NCBI GenBank assembly: GCA_964036295.1
Contig: OZ038464.1
Location: 11,890,001 to 11,954,000, forward strand
DNA: 64,000 nucleotides
Direction of reading: 5' to 3'
Origin: Plumapathes pennacea
Taxonomy: Eukaryota; Cnidaria; Anthozoa; Antipatharia; Myriopathidae
Every line of letters starts with the position of its first letter. Positions within the stretch are counted from its first letter, which is position 1. Under the pieces are notes generated by a model. It was not told where the DNA came from. It ran no database searches and saw only the letters and a list, made by a program, of their open reading frames with translations. This document shows, one piece after another, positions 27,301 to 37,650 of the stretch. The position numbers and the translations under genes were made by a program.

Positions 27301-30300
27301 TCCTCGCTTGCCAATGAAGGGCAGCGAAGGCTCGGCAAAGAGCGGCAAAGGCGAACGGTGGCGAGGGAACCTCTGATGTTGCTACCTCGCGCGCCCAGAG
27401 GTCCTTTCCGCTCGCTTTGTCGCCGTCGTTCTTGTCGGAAACTCTTGAAGGAGTAATTTAAGGACCTCTGAAACCAGATTAAGGTAGCCTCGGCACCCTT
27501 AAAATTCAAGCACCAGTACGTCAATAAAGTTTGGACTGCACCGTATTAGGGGTGTCGTGCTGAAAAAAAAAAAGTGGTACCGTGCTAACTTTTGGGGGTG
27601 CCGTGACATTTTTAGCACGTGTAAATGGGGTTTTGTTCCGTAAATAAACACAGTTGGATTAAAACATACTTTCAAAACAAGACGCAACCTTTTTTGTTTG
27701 TGGTATATTTGTTACTCTAGGTGAATGTGGACTCATGGAATCCTCTGACGGACACGGTGCCTATCCACGCTTGGATCCATCCCTGGCTTCCTCTCATAGG
27801 TACAAACTTGAGTGGTCATCTATAATTTTCTCCTTCAGTTTCTCACCAGAAATATATCATACAATATGGAGAACTTGGCTTTTGATAACTTGCTAAGATG
27901 AAAGCTGATTAAAGTATCAGTTCTCACCACATCACTCATACATTTTCTTTATAAAAAGTTTGGAGAATCTGCATTTTCAGCTTAGGAGAGAAATGGTTAA
28001 GATTTTTTTTCAACTGACACCGTGAACGTAACTCTGATATTTCCTGTCCTTCAGGTCAGCGTCTTGAACCGCTGTACGCTCCTATAAGATACAAACTGGC
28101 ATCTGCACTCACCAACTGGCACCCGTCCGATCCGTCCGCTAAAATGATCCTACAGCCCTGGAGTAATGTGAGTGCAACGCTAAAAAGAATCGCTAGCCCG
28201 ACATCCGGGATATTTAACTTCAGGCCAGCTGGACACCGCGAAAATACATTTTTGACTGCGAGGTCACCTTTTTTGGATTCAGCGGTCGTTGCACAAAACT
28301 GGATTTGATTGCAGATTTTTTAGTTTAGTGTAACGCTGGTAAAACGTCAAGACGTAGCCAAGAAACACATTGCTAGGACTCGATACTCGCCTATAAGTTA
28401 GTGCATTTTCTATGTATAACATATGTTGTACACAAGAGAAACGGAGCTTGCACACGAGGTGAAATTTACCTCGAGTTAGATCGAGTTACACAGTAATGAC
28501 GACGAACGCTGACCAACGGAAGGGACGTCAAGAAGGCTATCCTATAATAGTGTTTATTCCAGCTGTTGTGCTGTGGTTGGCTTTCATGGTCAACTTGTTT
28601 CATTTCCTTACAGGTTTTCTCTAAAGGTTCAATGGACGCCTTCATTCTTCGCTCAATCTATCCCAAGCTGTCCCAGTGTCTGGGCGAGTTTGTTATTAAT
28701 CCACACCAGCAGCATCTAGGTAGGTCACCAGATAACTAAATCCTGCATAGAAGGACTGTGAGACACTAAGGCCCGTTTTAAACGTCGCGCCTCACACGCA
28801 CCGAACCTAGTGCATATCAGCTCAAACAATGGTATTAAGTTCGGTGCATGTGAGACGCGAGGTTTTAGTCAGAAGGCAGACGGTGGAAAGGAAGAGATAT
28901 AGATACAGAGAAATTGTCTTGCCTGTTCTAGAAGATTGTGGTCTTGGCAATATTTAGCTTGGGCCATTATGTTCTTCTCCTTCTCCTTCTCTGTCTTCGT
29001 CTCCTTCTCTCAGAAGGCCGAAAGTGGGCGCTATATTCAGCTTCGAGCATTTCTTCTCCTTTTTCGTTTAATTTAGGGTTATTGTAGATAGAGGGTCACT
29101 GGTTTATAAGACTGTAAAGTGTTTTTTTTTACCTTAATATTAATATTATCATCATTATAATATTATTATTATCAGTAGTTTTCTCTTTGATGAAAGTGAA
29201 AGAAAATTAAACTCTGTTTTCCTATTAGATCCGTTTCATTGGGTGATGTCTTGGAAGGACATTATTCCTCGTCAGCATTTTGTCAGTCTTCTCGACAAGC
29301 ATTTCTTCCCCCGATGGATTCAGGTAAGTTTATTCATGTCGCGAGGAATCGATTAGTATTGTCCACAATACAAAAGTTACCCGGCTTTTCCCGTTGTATT
29401 CACACATTTTTTTGCTGGGTGCTTTTGATGGTTTGCCTGTGTCTGTATTTTAGCTGTGTTTGTGTCCCATACGAGAACGGAGAGGGCAACACTAAGAAGA
29501 ATTATAAAATAACTATGATACTACGCGCGCTCTGATTGGTTAAAAACCATTTTATAAATAAGTACAAAGACATGGAAATGACGAATCATGAAATAAAAAG
29601 ACTGCGTGTCGTCCCCTACTTCAAAGATTCATGTGTTACAGAAACTGCAGTGGGCTATTAGAGCAAATAGTGAAGCCGTGTGCAAATCATGTGCAATTAG
29701 TGAAGCAGCGTGAAGAAAAGTTGTCCGAATATTGCATGAAATTTAATTCGGAAACCGTGAGACAGAAAGCCAACAATTACACAGTCAAAGAACATTCTCT
29801 AAAGTTTCTAACCTTTATACCTTCGTCTCCTGTGGCTCGTAGCTAGTAACTAGATGGCTTAGATCACCGGAGTTTCACACGAATAATTGTAGGTTTATGG
29901 TGATGAAGGCACAAACAGTCTTCGCTAATGAGTCTGTCTCGGCTGTCGGCTCGGTGGCACAAAAGCTGTTGAGTCAATTCAATGGAGTTGACTGTCGTCC
30001 GGCAGAGTTCAAGTAATGCTCAAGTAAAGCAAACAAATGTACAAACTACCTTCTTCAGCAGAATAGTGTTGTTGTGCGGACATGTTTACGTCGAGTGACA
30101 CCGTTGTCCTGAAAGTTGAAACCTGACGGCTCAAAACATTCTCGCCGGTTCTTTTGAATTCTTGACAAACAGTGGTACTAATATCCGACACATTTCTTGC
30201 GAAATTCATCTTCATTTAGCAGCCTCTCAGGTTTTTCAAGTGAACGGGAGTGGTGTTCCGTTTTCATTCATGGACTGACTTGAGCAAAGTGCCATGAAAC

Positions 30301-33300
30301 AGACTTTCCGATTGGACGAGCGTGCGTTTTGACGGTTTTCGGGAGAATCTTGAACTTGATCATTTTCAATATAAAGTTCTTTCAGGTAATAAAACCTTCG
30401 TTATTTCATAAAAGCAATATGACACTCGTTTCCATGTCTATGTACTCTTATATAAACACTTGGGATGTTGTGAGAACACTCGAAAAAGTTCAAAATCACT
30501 CGCCGAAGCGGCTCGTGATTTTGAACTTTTTCTCGTGTTCTCCCAACATCCCGCGTGTTTATATAAGAGTACATAGACATGGAAACTCATGTTATATTGC
30601 TTAATTATAAAATAACTATGATACTACGCGCGCCCTGATTGGCTAAATAACCGTGTTAGATGAGAGTATATTACACGCTGATGTTCTTTACTTGACTAAT
30701 TATATTATAAAAGAAATATATAACGTGTTCCCGTGTAATATAGCCTCATCTAAACACTTGGGAAGTTGGGAGAACACACGAGTAGCGCCGGAAACCACTC
30801 GGCGGCCTCGTAGTTTCCTTACGCTACTCTCGTGTTCTCCCAACTTCCCGCGTGTTTAGATGAGGCTATATTACACGGTGACGCGTTATATATTTCTTAA
30901 ATAAAACGTCTCAACTCCACATTACTTAACCCTTTAACCCCAAACTCAAAGTACAAATTCTCCCAACCATAAAATAAGAAAATGTATTAGTGACAAAAAG
31001 AGAATTTATGTTATAATCATCTGTCGTTTGAGCAAGTCGTCAAATGCCAAATTCTCCATACTTTACGACATATCTCTGGTGGGAGACTGAAAAGAGAAAT
31101 ATGAAGTTAATCATTCAATGTTTTTGTTTACATCTGGAAACGTGTAAAAGGGAAAATTTGGTTCCCAACATAGAAAAATGTAATAAATCAATAGCAAAAT
31201 AGGTAAGCAGAACTTTTAGACTAAAAGAAACTAATCTTCTCAAACGAATTGGACGGAAATAGATTGCTAAATTATCTTTCGACTTCGGAGGCACTAACGA
31301 TGGAGGATCAATGATTTGGGCGCGCAAAGGACTGTGGTTAAGAAGGCCCCTCTCCTGGGTACGAACTGGAGTGTAGCTGAGATTCAGGCTAGCCGTCCTG
31401 ATCCTTGGCTTAGCTCTCCAATCCACTATCCTGTTGCTTTTAATTGATGGTCGATTTGCCTTTTTTTAGGTCCTCCGTGGATGGCTGAGCAGTAATCCAA
31501 ATTATGACGAAGTTACGAAATGGTAGGTACCCCGCGTTGTTAGTACCACCACGATTATGGAGGCGATTACAAAACATTTCTGAGTTATTAGGACACAACA
31601 AGAGAGGTCGCTTTGTTTTGTGATGTTAACCGGATTCACTAGCTCCAAATTTAATATGCAGACTCTCCCAACCTTTTAACAGAAAATGTATGAACGTTGT
31701 AGTCAAAACTGATAGCTTTATCGGCTTTCATCTGAGCAAGCTTATGAAAAGCCAAGTTCTCCATACCGTATGATATATCTCTGGTGAGAAACTGAAGGAG
31801 AAAACCGAAGTTGATCACCCTTGGCAATGAAAGGGTTAAACAATATTAGTATACACCACACAAGCGATTAGTGCTTTTTGCGCGCTCTGATTGGCTCCTC
31901 AATCTCGGAATATCAAGTACTTTTCACCTCCCGGCGGCTTCCGGTAAAACAAAATGGCGCGCGAACCCAGTTTTTGTCCACTTTTGTCGGAAATAAAATA
32001 GCTATTTGGGAGTTGGCTATTAAACTTGTGTGGTGTATACTAAAACAATTATTCGCCTCAGTGTTGGTGAATAGCGGTGGATATTTACCTTGCCGAAACG
32101 GCTAGGTAAATATCCACCGCTATTCACCTCCACTTCGGCGAATAATTGTTAAATGTCTTCTGGTTCTAATTTCAGGTATATCGGCTGGAAGTCGATGTTT
32201 GAAGAGGATCTACTCAGCAATCCAACTGTAAAAGGTAAGCTAACTACTTCCTTTTATTTCCAAGTGACCATTTAAGAAGAAATGTCATAAAATTTGTGCT
32301 GCAAACTCTATATATTCAAGAGAAATTTGAGCCATGCCAAGTTTTCCTCTCGTGTTAACGAGGCTTCAGAGCCGTTTCCGGGTACCTATCGGAAGTAATC
32401 GTGAGATTGCTTTGGTTTTGCGTTTACTGCGCCTTTGGATTGTTCTAAAAAACCTTGGCTGCATTCTCAGCCAATCAGAAACAACAGCAAAACCTGATTG
32501 CGATGACGTTTTCTCGCACTTGGTTTCTTCCAAACGCAAATTACTTTGGCTTCCAATTTGTTGAAAGTGTTTATTACAGCAACTGTGATTGGCTGTGTAC
32601 TTATATTGATCACGTGATCTCCATTTGGGGAAAATACAAACATCAGTATTGTTAATCGTGGGCAAAGGCAAACGCCAAAAAGCTGCTGTGTTCACATTTA
32701 TTTGGTGAATAATAATCAAAGATCTGATTCAGGAAATTTTGTAACACCGAGAACCATCCGCCGTGTCAATGTTGTTTTTGGGGAATACGTCAGCGTCCGA
32801 CCGGGCGAATACACGGCTCAGAGAATCATACTTTTAAAATGGTCTTTCATGGGGTGCATGTGATGATATTTCAGCTCAGTTCAACCGAGCTCTGGATGTG
32901 ATGAATCAAGCCGTAACATCACCAGGAGGATATCTACAGCCCGGAGCCAGAGAAAATATCGCCTATCTAACCAGCACTGAGAGAAGGTACGCAAACATCA
33001 AAACAGTTTAATAACGCGTTGCACAAGAAATTGCGCGTGCGACACCCCCCCCCCCCCCCCCCTTGCAACTTGCAACAAAAAAATTGCGAGACGAGTTGCA
33101 GAAAAAATTGAACAGTCTCCTACTTTTCGTAACGTGGCGCGATCTTGTTGCACCGTGTGCCATGTACTTTTCAACTTGTCTCGCAATGTTGTCGGAAGGG
33201 AAAGTTGACGCACGTTCTTAGTGATTATTTGTTAAGTGTTTGAATCATTCACTCAGTGGTTTGTTGACGCATGTTCTTAGTGATTATTTGTTAAGTGTTT

Positions 33301-35699
33301 GTATCATTCACTCAGTGATTTGTTGACGTACGTTCTTAGTGATTATTTGTTAAGTGTTTGAATCATTCATTCAGTGGCTTGTTGATGCACGTTCTTAATG
33401 ATCATTTGTTAAGTGTTTGAATAATTCACTCAGTGGCTTGTTGACGCGCGTTCTTAGTGATTATTTGTTAAGTGTTTGAATCATTCACTCAGTGGCTTGT
33501 CGACGCACGTTCTTAATGATTATTTGTTAAGTGTTTGAATCATTCACTGAGTGGCTTGTTGACGTACGTTCTTAATGATCATATGTTAAGTGTTTGAATT
33601 ATTCGCTCATGGCTTTGATGACGCACGTTCTTAGTGATTATTTGTTAAGTGTTTGGATCATTGAGTCAGTCGTTTGTTGACGCGCGTTCTTACTGATTAT
33701 TTGTTAAGTGTTTGAATCATTCACTCATTGGTTTGTTGACGCGCGTTTTTGTGGTTATTTGTTAAGAGTTTGAATCATTCACTCATGGCTTTGATGACAC
33801 GCGTTCTTAATGATCATTTGTTAATAGTTTGAGTCAGTCACTTTTAATAGTGGTTTGCTGACGTGCGATCTTGGTGATCATTTGTATAGTGTTCGAAGGA
33901 TTCACTCAATGAATGATACTGAATCCAAAGAACTCCGAATAAATGATCACCAGTTTACTCGGTGGTTTGTTGACGAACGTTCTTAGTGATTATTTGTTAA
34001 GTGTTTGAATCATTCACTCATGGCTTTGATGACGCACGTTCTTAATGATCTTTTGTTAATAGTTTGAGTCATTCACTTTTAATAGTGGTTTGTTGACGTG
34101 CGATCTTAGTGATCATTTGTATAGTGTCCGAATGATTCACTCAATGAATGATACTGAATCAAACCAACTCTGAATAAATGATCATTAATTTACTCGGTGG
34201 TTTGTTGACGAGCGCTGACGAATGCTGTCTTGTGACATGTCTTTTGGTGTTTACTTGTTTCGCTCGTTCCATTTGTTAGAAGACACGCGTTAGAATTGTG
34301 TTTTTTAAATCATACTCTTTTGATTTCGCGCGTTCTTAGTGTTTTTCACATATTGGTGTTTTCTGAAACATTCTTTGATTGATAACCTGATTAAGTTCAA
34401 TTTTCTCCTGCAGTTTCTCGCCAGAAATATATCATACATTAAAGAGAACTTGGCTTCTAATAGCAGGCATGCTCAAAAGAAAGCTTTTTTAATATAGAGA
34501 TTTCCACTACATCTTTCATATGTTTTCTTCTTAAAAGGCTGGGAGAATCTGTATTTCAGCTTGGGAGTGAAAGGGTTAAAAAATAAATGCCTCTTGTTGT
34601 TGCAAATTGTTGTTATTCTTTACTTTTTTATAGAAAAGAAGCGGAGGCGGCGGTTGCAGCTGCTGAGAAACAAAAGGTGCGTCGCACATTTTCAGAAGAA
34701 ATGATCATTTTACTGCAGTAGAGTTAGAGTGGTGCAGAACCAACTAATAGGACACAGAACTATTCTAAAACTGTCACACAAAGTACATTTCCATTTTAAT
34801 GTTTCTTGTGTCCGTTCTCAGGTGGAAGCCGCAAGAAGTGTTGCAGCACAGAATGTGCCATCCAATTTCAAAGACCTCGTACAGAAAACGGTGAGCCAGC
34901 TTGCATTCTAAAAGTCACGAAGCAAGCCTGAAAGTTGTTACTGGCACTTCCAATGTTCTCGTTTTGATGTAGAATTTTATCAGTTTAAGGTTTTAGCCGT
35001 TTTTGCTACACTGTTTAGCAAGACGTGCACTTTGTTGTTCCTTTGCTATTCAACTTTATTCTTTGGCTTTCAAACCGTGTTAGCCCTTAGTTCTTCCCAT
35101 ATAGGTATTTTTTGTGTTGGTTATTCGTTTTCTATTTCCCAGTTTATCCGAGGAGACGAGCATGTATTCGTTTGACATCATTTGTTCGGCCTGTTTCAAC
35201 TGCTCGGGCTCCTCCAGCAAAGTTTACAGTGTAAAATCTTAAGAACAGGAGGAGATTTGTCCTAAACATAATACAATACCCCCAAACCTGAATGTTACCA
35301 AACTTGTATGAACCAATCAAAAAGCGCCGCAAACGCAAAACCAAAGCAACCACTATCGATAGCTATAGACCGACCATATGCCGACCATATTACCGAGCAC
35401 ATACCGACTATATACCGGCCACATAATCACATGCCGACCAGGTTACCGACCACATATCGACTACATACCGACCTTGTAATCACATGTCGACCACGTTACC
35501 GACTACATACCGACTTTGTTCTCAGGCTGAAGACAACAATGTCCTTTTCATGCCGATACCAAACCGACGTCACGAAGGCAAGACGTTGTACTCTGTAGGA
35601 AAGGCGACCATCTACATAGACCGTGGCGTGGCTTTTGTTCAGTCGCAAGGCAGCTGGAAACCAGTCTCACTGCAGAACCTCATGATTCTGGCGAAATGA
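24390..35699 (+). CDS. TFIP11: TFIP11, C-terminal 16 exons (5' part outside window)
   Basis: Tuftelin-interacting protein 11 (yeast Ntr1/Spp382 homologue) is a nuclear factor that works with the helicase DHX15 to take apart the intron-lariat spliceosome. Coding exons: 24390-24512, 25305-25407, 25797-25841, 26319-26464, 26789-26851, 27071-27188, 27721-27799, 28055-28167, 28614-28719, 29229-29323, 31470-31522, 32176-32234, 32875-32986, 34634-34676, 34822-34890 and 35526-35699 (stop TGA). All phases agree and give 499 residues. Exon 1 here is coiled-coil-like ([12 protein letters not shown]). The middle is the GCFC-type region ([55 protein letters not shown]). The end has NFKDLV and [21 protein letters not shown]. 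The human protein has about 837 residues, so the TIP_N and G-patch parts lie further upstream. All visible exons are intact. Intron 2 uses a GC donor. Identification is by recalled family sequence, not by search. Confidence 0.95.
24601..24650. repeat. C-run / G-run pair in intron 1
   Basis: Ten C at about 24602-24611, cttcctcccggggaagg, then G runs up to 24646. It can fold as a GC hairpin or a G-quadruplex, and run lengths may be unreliable in the assembly. Confidence 0.7.
24680..24790. repeat. Degenerate ~40-bp minisatellite
   Basis: Three loose copies of gaaaggg...acctttttgaggctgga, with a further partial copy near 24890-24915. It lies in the intron after the first visible TFIP11 exon. Confidence 0.6.
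25408..25413 (+). other. GC-AG splice donor of TFIP11 intron 2
   Basis: The exon ends ...TACAGG and the intron starts gcaagt, the strong consensus for GC-AG introns. The next exon (25797) starts ATGTAC in phase 0, and joining here keeps the conserved EEYR-MYDL spacing of the family. The nearest GT (agt|gttact, 6 bases later) is a poor donor and would add two residues. Confidence 0.8.
25470..25507. repeat. (GAAT)n microsatellite
   Basis: About nine units of gaat, the last drifting to gtat, in TFIP11 intron 2. Looser gagtgaat-type sequence continues to about 25620. Confidence 0.9.
26557..26646. repeat. Foldback hairpin in TFIP11 intron
   Basis: Arms tctcttttacggccg...gcggagtctgggagaga and the reverse complement tctctcccagactccg...cggccgtaaaagagaga, with a loop of about 20 bp. 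Probably a small foldback element or MITE. Confidence 0.8.
27216..27632. mobile_element. MITE with 57-bp terminal inverted repeats
   Basis: Left arm 27216-27272 (aacccaatttacacgcgcta ... ggtacc) and right arm 27576-27632 are reverse complements with about eight mismatches. Between them is a second inverted-repeat element (27276-27488). No open frame. It lies between TFIP11 exons ending 27188 and starting 27721. Confidence 0.85.
27276..27488. mobile_element. Inner MITE nested in 27216-27632
   Basis: Ends ggtagccttactctggttcc and ggaacc-like ggacctctgaaaccagattaaggtagcc are imperfect inverted repeats of about 27 bp around a GC-rich core. It inserted next to the left arm of the outer element. 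Confidence 0.75.
27822..27996 (+). mobile_element. piggyBac-like MITE, copy in TFIP11 intron
   Basis: Member of a ~190-bp family. It reads tctccttcagtttctcacc ... agaacttggcttttgata ... ctgattaaa ... tctgcattttcagctta, and ends aaatgg before TTAA at 27997-28000. Other copies in the window show TTAA at both ends and CCCTTTCA-like termini. Confidence 0.75.
29499..30925. mobile_element. Cluster of foldback elements in TFIP11 intron 10
   Basis: Two large hairpins lie here: 30428-30586 (arms about 70 bp, starting gtttccatgtctatgtac) and 30731-30878 (arms about 60 bp, starting ccgtgtaatatagcctcatc). Both have a core reading gagaacac...cgagt with the reverse complement after a short loop. The sequence aattataaaataactatgat with actacgcgcgc(t/c)ctgattgg occurs at about 29500 and 30605, so at least two related elements are present. 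Between 29640 and 30320 nothing else was recognised. Confidence 0.8.
30930..31105 (-). mobile_element. piggyBac-like MITE, copy 2
   Basis: Reverse-oriented copy. TTAA at 30926-30929 is followed by ccctttaaccccaaactcaa, then tctcccaacc, tgagcaagtcgtcaaatgcc and ctctggtgggagactgaaa. The right end is blurred near 31105. Confidence 0.7.
31645..31835 (-). mobile_element. piggyBac-like MITE, copy 3
   Basis: Contains tgcagactctcccaaccttt, tcatctgagcaagcttat, gccaagttctccatacc and ctctggtgagaaactgaagg. It ends gaaaggg before TTAA at 31836-31839. Confidence 0.8.
31846..32150. mobile_element. Foldback element before TFIP11 exon at 32176
   Basis: ttagtatacaccacacaag (31846) is repeated inverted at 32025-32043. 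It is followed by a hairpin with ~45-bp arms (32044-32150: aacaattattcgcc ... ggcgaataattgtt). Its right edge is only about 25 bp from the exon start and so sits over the branch-point region. Confidence 0.8.
33040..33062. repeat. Poly-C run
   Basis: About 20 consecutive C in the intron after the exon ending 32986. Length may be unreliable. Confidence 0.8.
33205..34215. repeat. 59-bp minisatellite in TFIP11 intron
   Basis: About 15 units of 59 bp built around gttcttagtgattatttgtt, aagtgtttgaatcattcact and cagtggtttgttgacgc. In the right part two units carry an extra ~80 bp (ccactcaatgaatgatactg-like, at about 33890-33970 and 34130-34205), which makes a longer unit of about 238 bp repeated twice. 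Confidence 0.92.
34395..34575 (+). mobile_element. piggyBac-like MITE, copy 4
   Basis: Flanked by TTAA at 34391-34394 and 34576-34579. Internal landmarks are ctcctgcagtttctcgccag, agagaacttggcttctaa and ggctgggagaatctgtattt, with terminal gaaaggg. Confidence 0.85.
35369..35519. repeat. ACCGACNACATA minisatellite next to last exon
   Basis: Short units such as accgaccacata and accgactacata are organised in two ~66-bp blocks that each start taatcacatg(c/t)cgacca. The array ends 6 bp before the acceptor of the last TFIP11 exon (35526), so it occupies the branch-point and pyrimidine-tract region. Confidence 0.85.
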
Positions 35700-36265
35700 G
35701 GCAAGGTGATATCACGTGACTTGTACAACATCAAATCGGGATCAGTCACGCGACACGTGTGATGTCACATCAGTTCCAGTCACGTGACACATGTGACCTC
35801 ACCAAACAAATTGAAGAACTGCAATGTTTATCGAAGTGACGATAGTAAGTAAACGTACTCCAAACGGGTGACTCGTCTTGAGAATTACTACCAAGAACCC
35901 CTTTATAGTATTGTTGACGAAGATTGCTCGAGTTATTTATACTTTCTAAAAGGTCGGCTGTTTTGCTCAGGGCTATGAGGATTGATAAAATCGATGCAAC
36001 TCCTCGATACTCAAAATCCGGAGAACACTGGCCATCACAGGAAACTAGGACTAAGTTCTTCTTTGTTGGAGTAAGAGTAGTGAATACATGTATTTAACAC
36101 CAGTTTGATGCATTACGTCAAGGCCTAATCAGAAATAGTAGGAGTTTCCTCAGTTTTCCACGCAACCTTTGTGCGCCATTAAGAACATACTGGTAGTTTA
36201 CTGCGGTTTGTGACATTTTTTTTTCTTACGCGAAGACAACTGAAGGTTGATATTACAGAACTGGT
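35700..36265 (+). other. Probable TFIP11 3' UTR and intergenic DNA
   Basis: Starts directly after the TFIP11 stop. At 35706-35803 there are two or three loose copies of gtcacgtgacacatgtgac, rich in CACGTG-type E-boxes. No AATAAA was seen, so the poly(A) site is not placed. Confidence 0.5.
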
Positions 36266-36520
36266 CTACTGTTGTCTACTAATATCGCCCGGGTATATCC
36301 GGGACATGAATCGTGCGAAAACACTTTTCGGGGGCTCGGGTCCCGTCGGAGAGGTATCGGGCGCCAGTAGTCTTTCGCCCTCGTCGGCGTCGCTGTCGCT
36401 CGAGTACCCGACAGCAGACACGGCTTTGTTCCCGCCATTTACCGCGCACGGAGAGCGGATGTTCCACGATTCCTTTCTTCCCTTGTCAGTTTGATTGACA
36501 TCATTGTACGACTGATTCAT
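36266..36520 (-). CDS. Unrecognised 84-residue open frame (possible exon)
   Basis: Minus-strand frame from an ATG at 36520 (context gag-ATG-a) to a TAG at 36266. The frame is open further upstream, without another ATG, to 36589. The product would be polar at first, then acidic (GYSSDSDADEGERLLAPD), then proline-rich (TSPTGPEPPK), and ends with a basic tail. The DNA is richer in CpG than its surroundings, as first exons or promoters can be. I do not recognise the family, and no convincing splice donor follows. It could be a chance frame in a CpG-rich segment, or an exon of a minus-strand gene together with 37636-37827. Confidence 0.25.
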   Translation of the reverse strand: MNQSYNDVNQTDKGRKESWNIRSPCAVNGGNKAVSAVGYSSDSDADEGERLLAPDTSPTGPEPPKSVFARFMSRIYPGDISRQQ

Positions 36521-36743
36521 CTCGCATTCATTTGCCGTTATTTTAGTTGCGCATGCCCGTCTTCTGGTCGTCTCGCACTCAACGCCCACGTTTCCTGGAG
36601 CAGCGGTCTCACCAGCAATGACTAATTGAGTCTCCTCTGTTTGAGGCTGGGGATGAGTCGTGACTTATTACGTAAAGCTGCGTTTTCTTTCTTTTTTTTT
36701 TTTTTTTTTTTTGTAATTGCGGAACTGCAGTCCCAGGAGCGAT

Positions 36744-36912
36744 CAACTTCAAAATTTCTCCTTCAGTTTCTCGCCAGGGCCATGCAGCGCATACAGCAGA
36801 GCGACTTTTGATAGCTTGCTCAGATGAAAGCTGATTAAACTATCAGTTCTCACTACATTAGTCGTACATGTTCTTCTTAAAAGGTTGGGAGAATCTTCAT
36901 TTTGAGATTAAG
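36744..36912 (+). mobile_element. piggyBac-like MITE, copy 5
   Basis: Contains ctccttcagtttctcgccag, agcttgctcagatgaaagct, gattaaactatcagttctc and aaggttgggagaatcttcat, and ends near agtgaaagg. A poly-T run of about 21 lies upstream at 36690-36711. Confidence 0.8.
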
Positions 36913-37001
36913 TGAAAGGATCAAGAAACTCTTGAACATAGCGATTCTCCCAACCAAGAGAATTAGAATACAATCAGTTTTCATTCGAGTAGGCTATCTA
37001 A

Positions 37002-37166
37002 AGGTGGTGTTACACTGGTCGATTTGCAACGACGATTTGCAGCGATACGATGTTGCGCTAAAAATCGGGCGCGTTGCAGTTTTTGAAAGTGATTCAAGAA
37101 ATTGCAACACGGTTGCGTGAATTTGGAGCAAATCGGCGTTGCAAATCGACCAGTGTAACACCACCT
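37002..37166. mobile_element. Harbinger-like MITE, 165 bp
   Basis: Perfect 30-bp terminal inverted repeats starting aggtggtgttacactggtcg (37002-37031 and 37137-37166), flanked on both sides by TAA (36999-37001 and 37167-37169). A 3-bp TAA/TTA duplication is typical of PIF/Harbinger elements; the assignment is an inference. Confidence 0.9.
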
Positions 37167-37169
37167 TAA

Positions 37170-37334
37170 AGCCCTGCCCAAACGGTCTCGCAAGGCGACA
37201 CAAGTTTTTGACTTGTGTTTTGTTTGCCACCGACTTGGATTGACTCAAATCGAGTCGCACGTGTTTTTACTGTTTGCCTACTCATCGCAAATCTGCTGAC
37301 TTACGTCAACTTGTGAGTCCGTTTGGCCAGGGCT
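37170..37334. mobile_element. Second MITE, 165 bp, sharing the TAA
   Basis: Begins agccctgcccaaacgg and ends ccgtttggccagggct, imperfect inverted ends. It is flanked by TAA at 37167-37169, which is also the right duplication of the first MITE, and at 37335-37337. It is related to 62522-62924. Confidence 0.85.
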
Positions 37335-37339
37335 TAATG

Positions 37340-37650
37340 TAGCCTGCGCAACAGGCCCTTGTATGGCTTAATGCTAAGATCGCCAAACAGTACGGGAAAG
37401 TTGCACTTGCGTATTGTTTGGGCAGCCACTTGGATTGAATTGAGTTGACTTTGGTCGAGCTAAAAAATTACACGCCAGTCAACGCAGGTTTCGCCACCCA
37501 ACTCAAGTTGAGCTTGTGAGTCCGTTTGGCCCACCCATTGCCAATCCGTACGCATTCAGTTCTGGTTTCACAAGTTTGACTTGATTTGGGGAGGAATTTG
37601 GGTCGACTGGCGAATCCGTTTGTCCATAGGTTTGGCTAGGGCTTGAATGC
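37340..37650. repeat. Degenerate relatives of the GCCCTGGCCAAAC MITE
   Basis: Contains agtccgtttggccca (about 37517) and tttggctagggctt (about 37631), together with acttggattgaattgag as in the MITE at 37170. Ends and duplications are not clear. Confidence 0.6.

Noticed and set aside
29239..29535. Plus-strand 98-codon frame
   Set aside because: It overlaps the TFIP11 exon 29229-29323 in a wrong frame and then runs through the intron.
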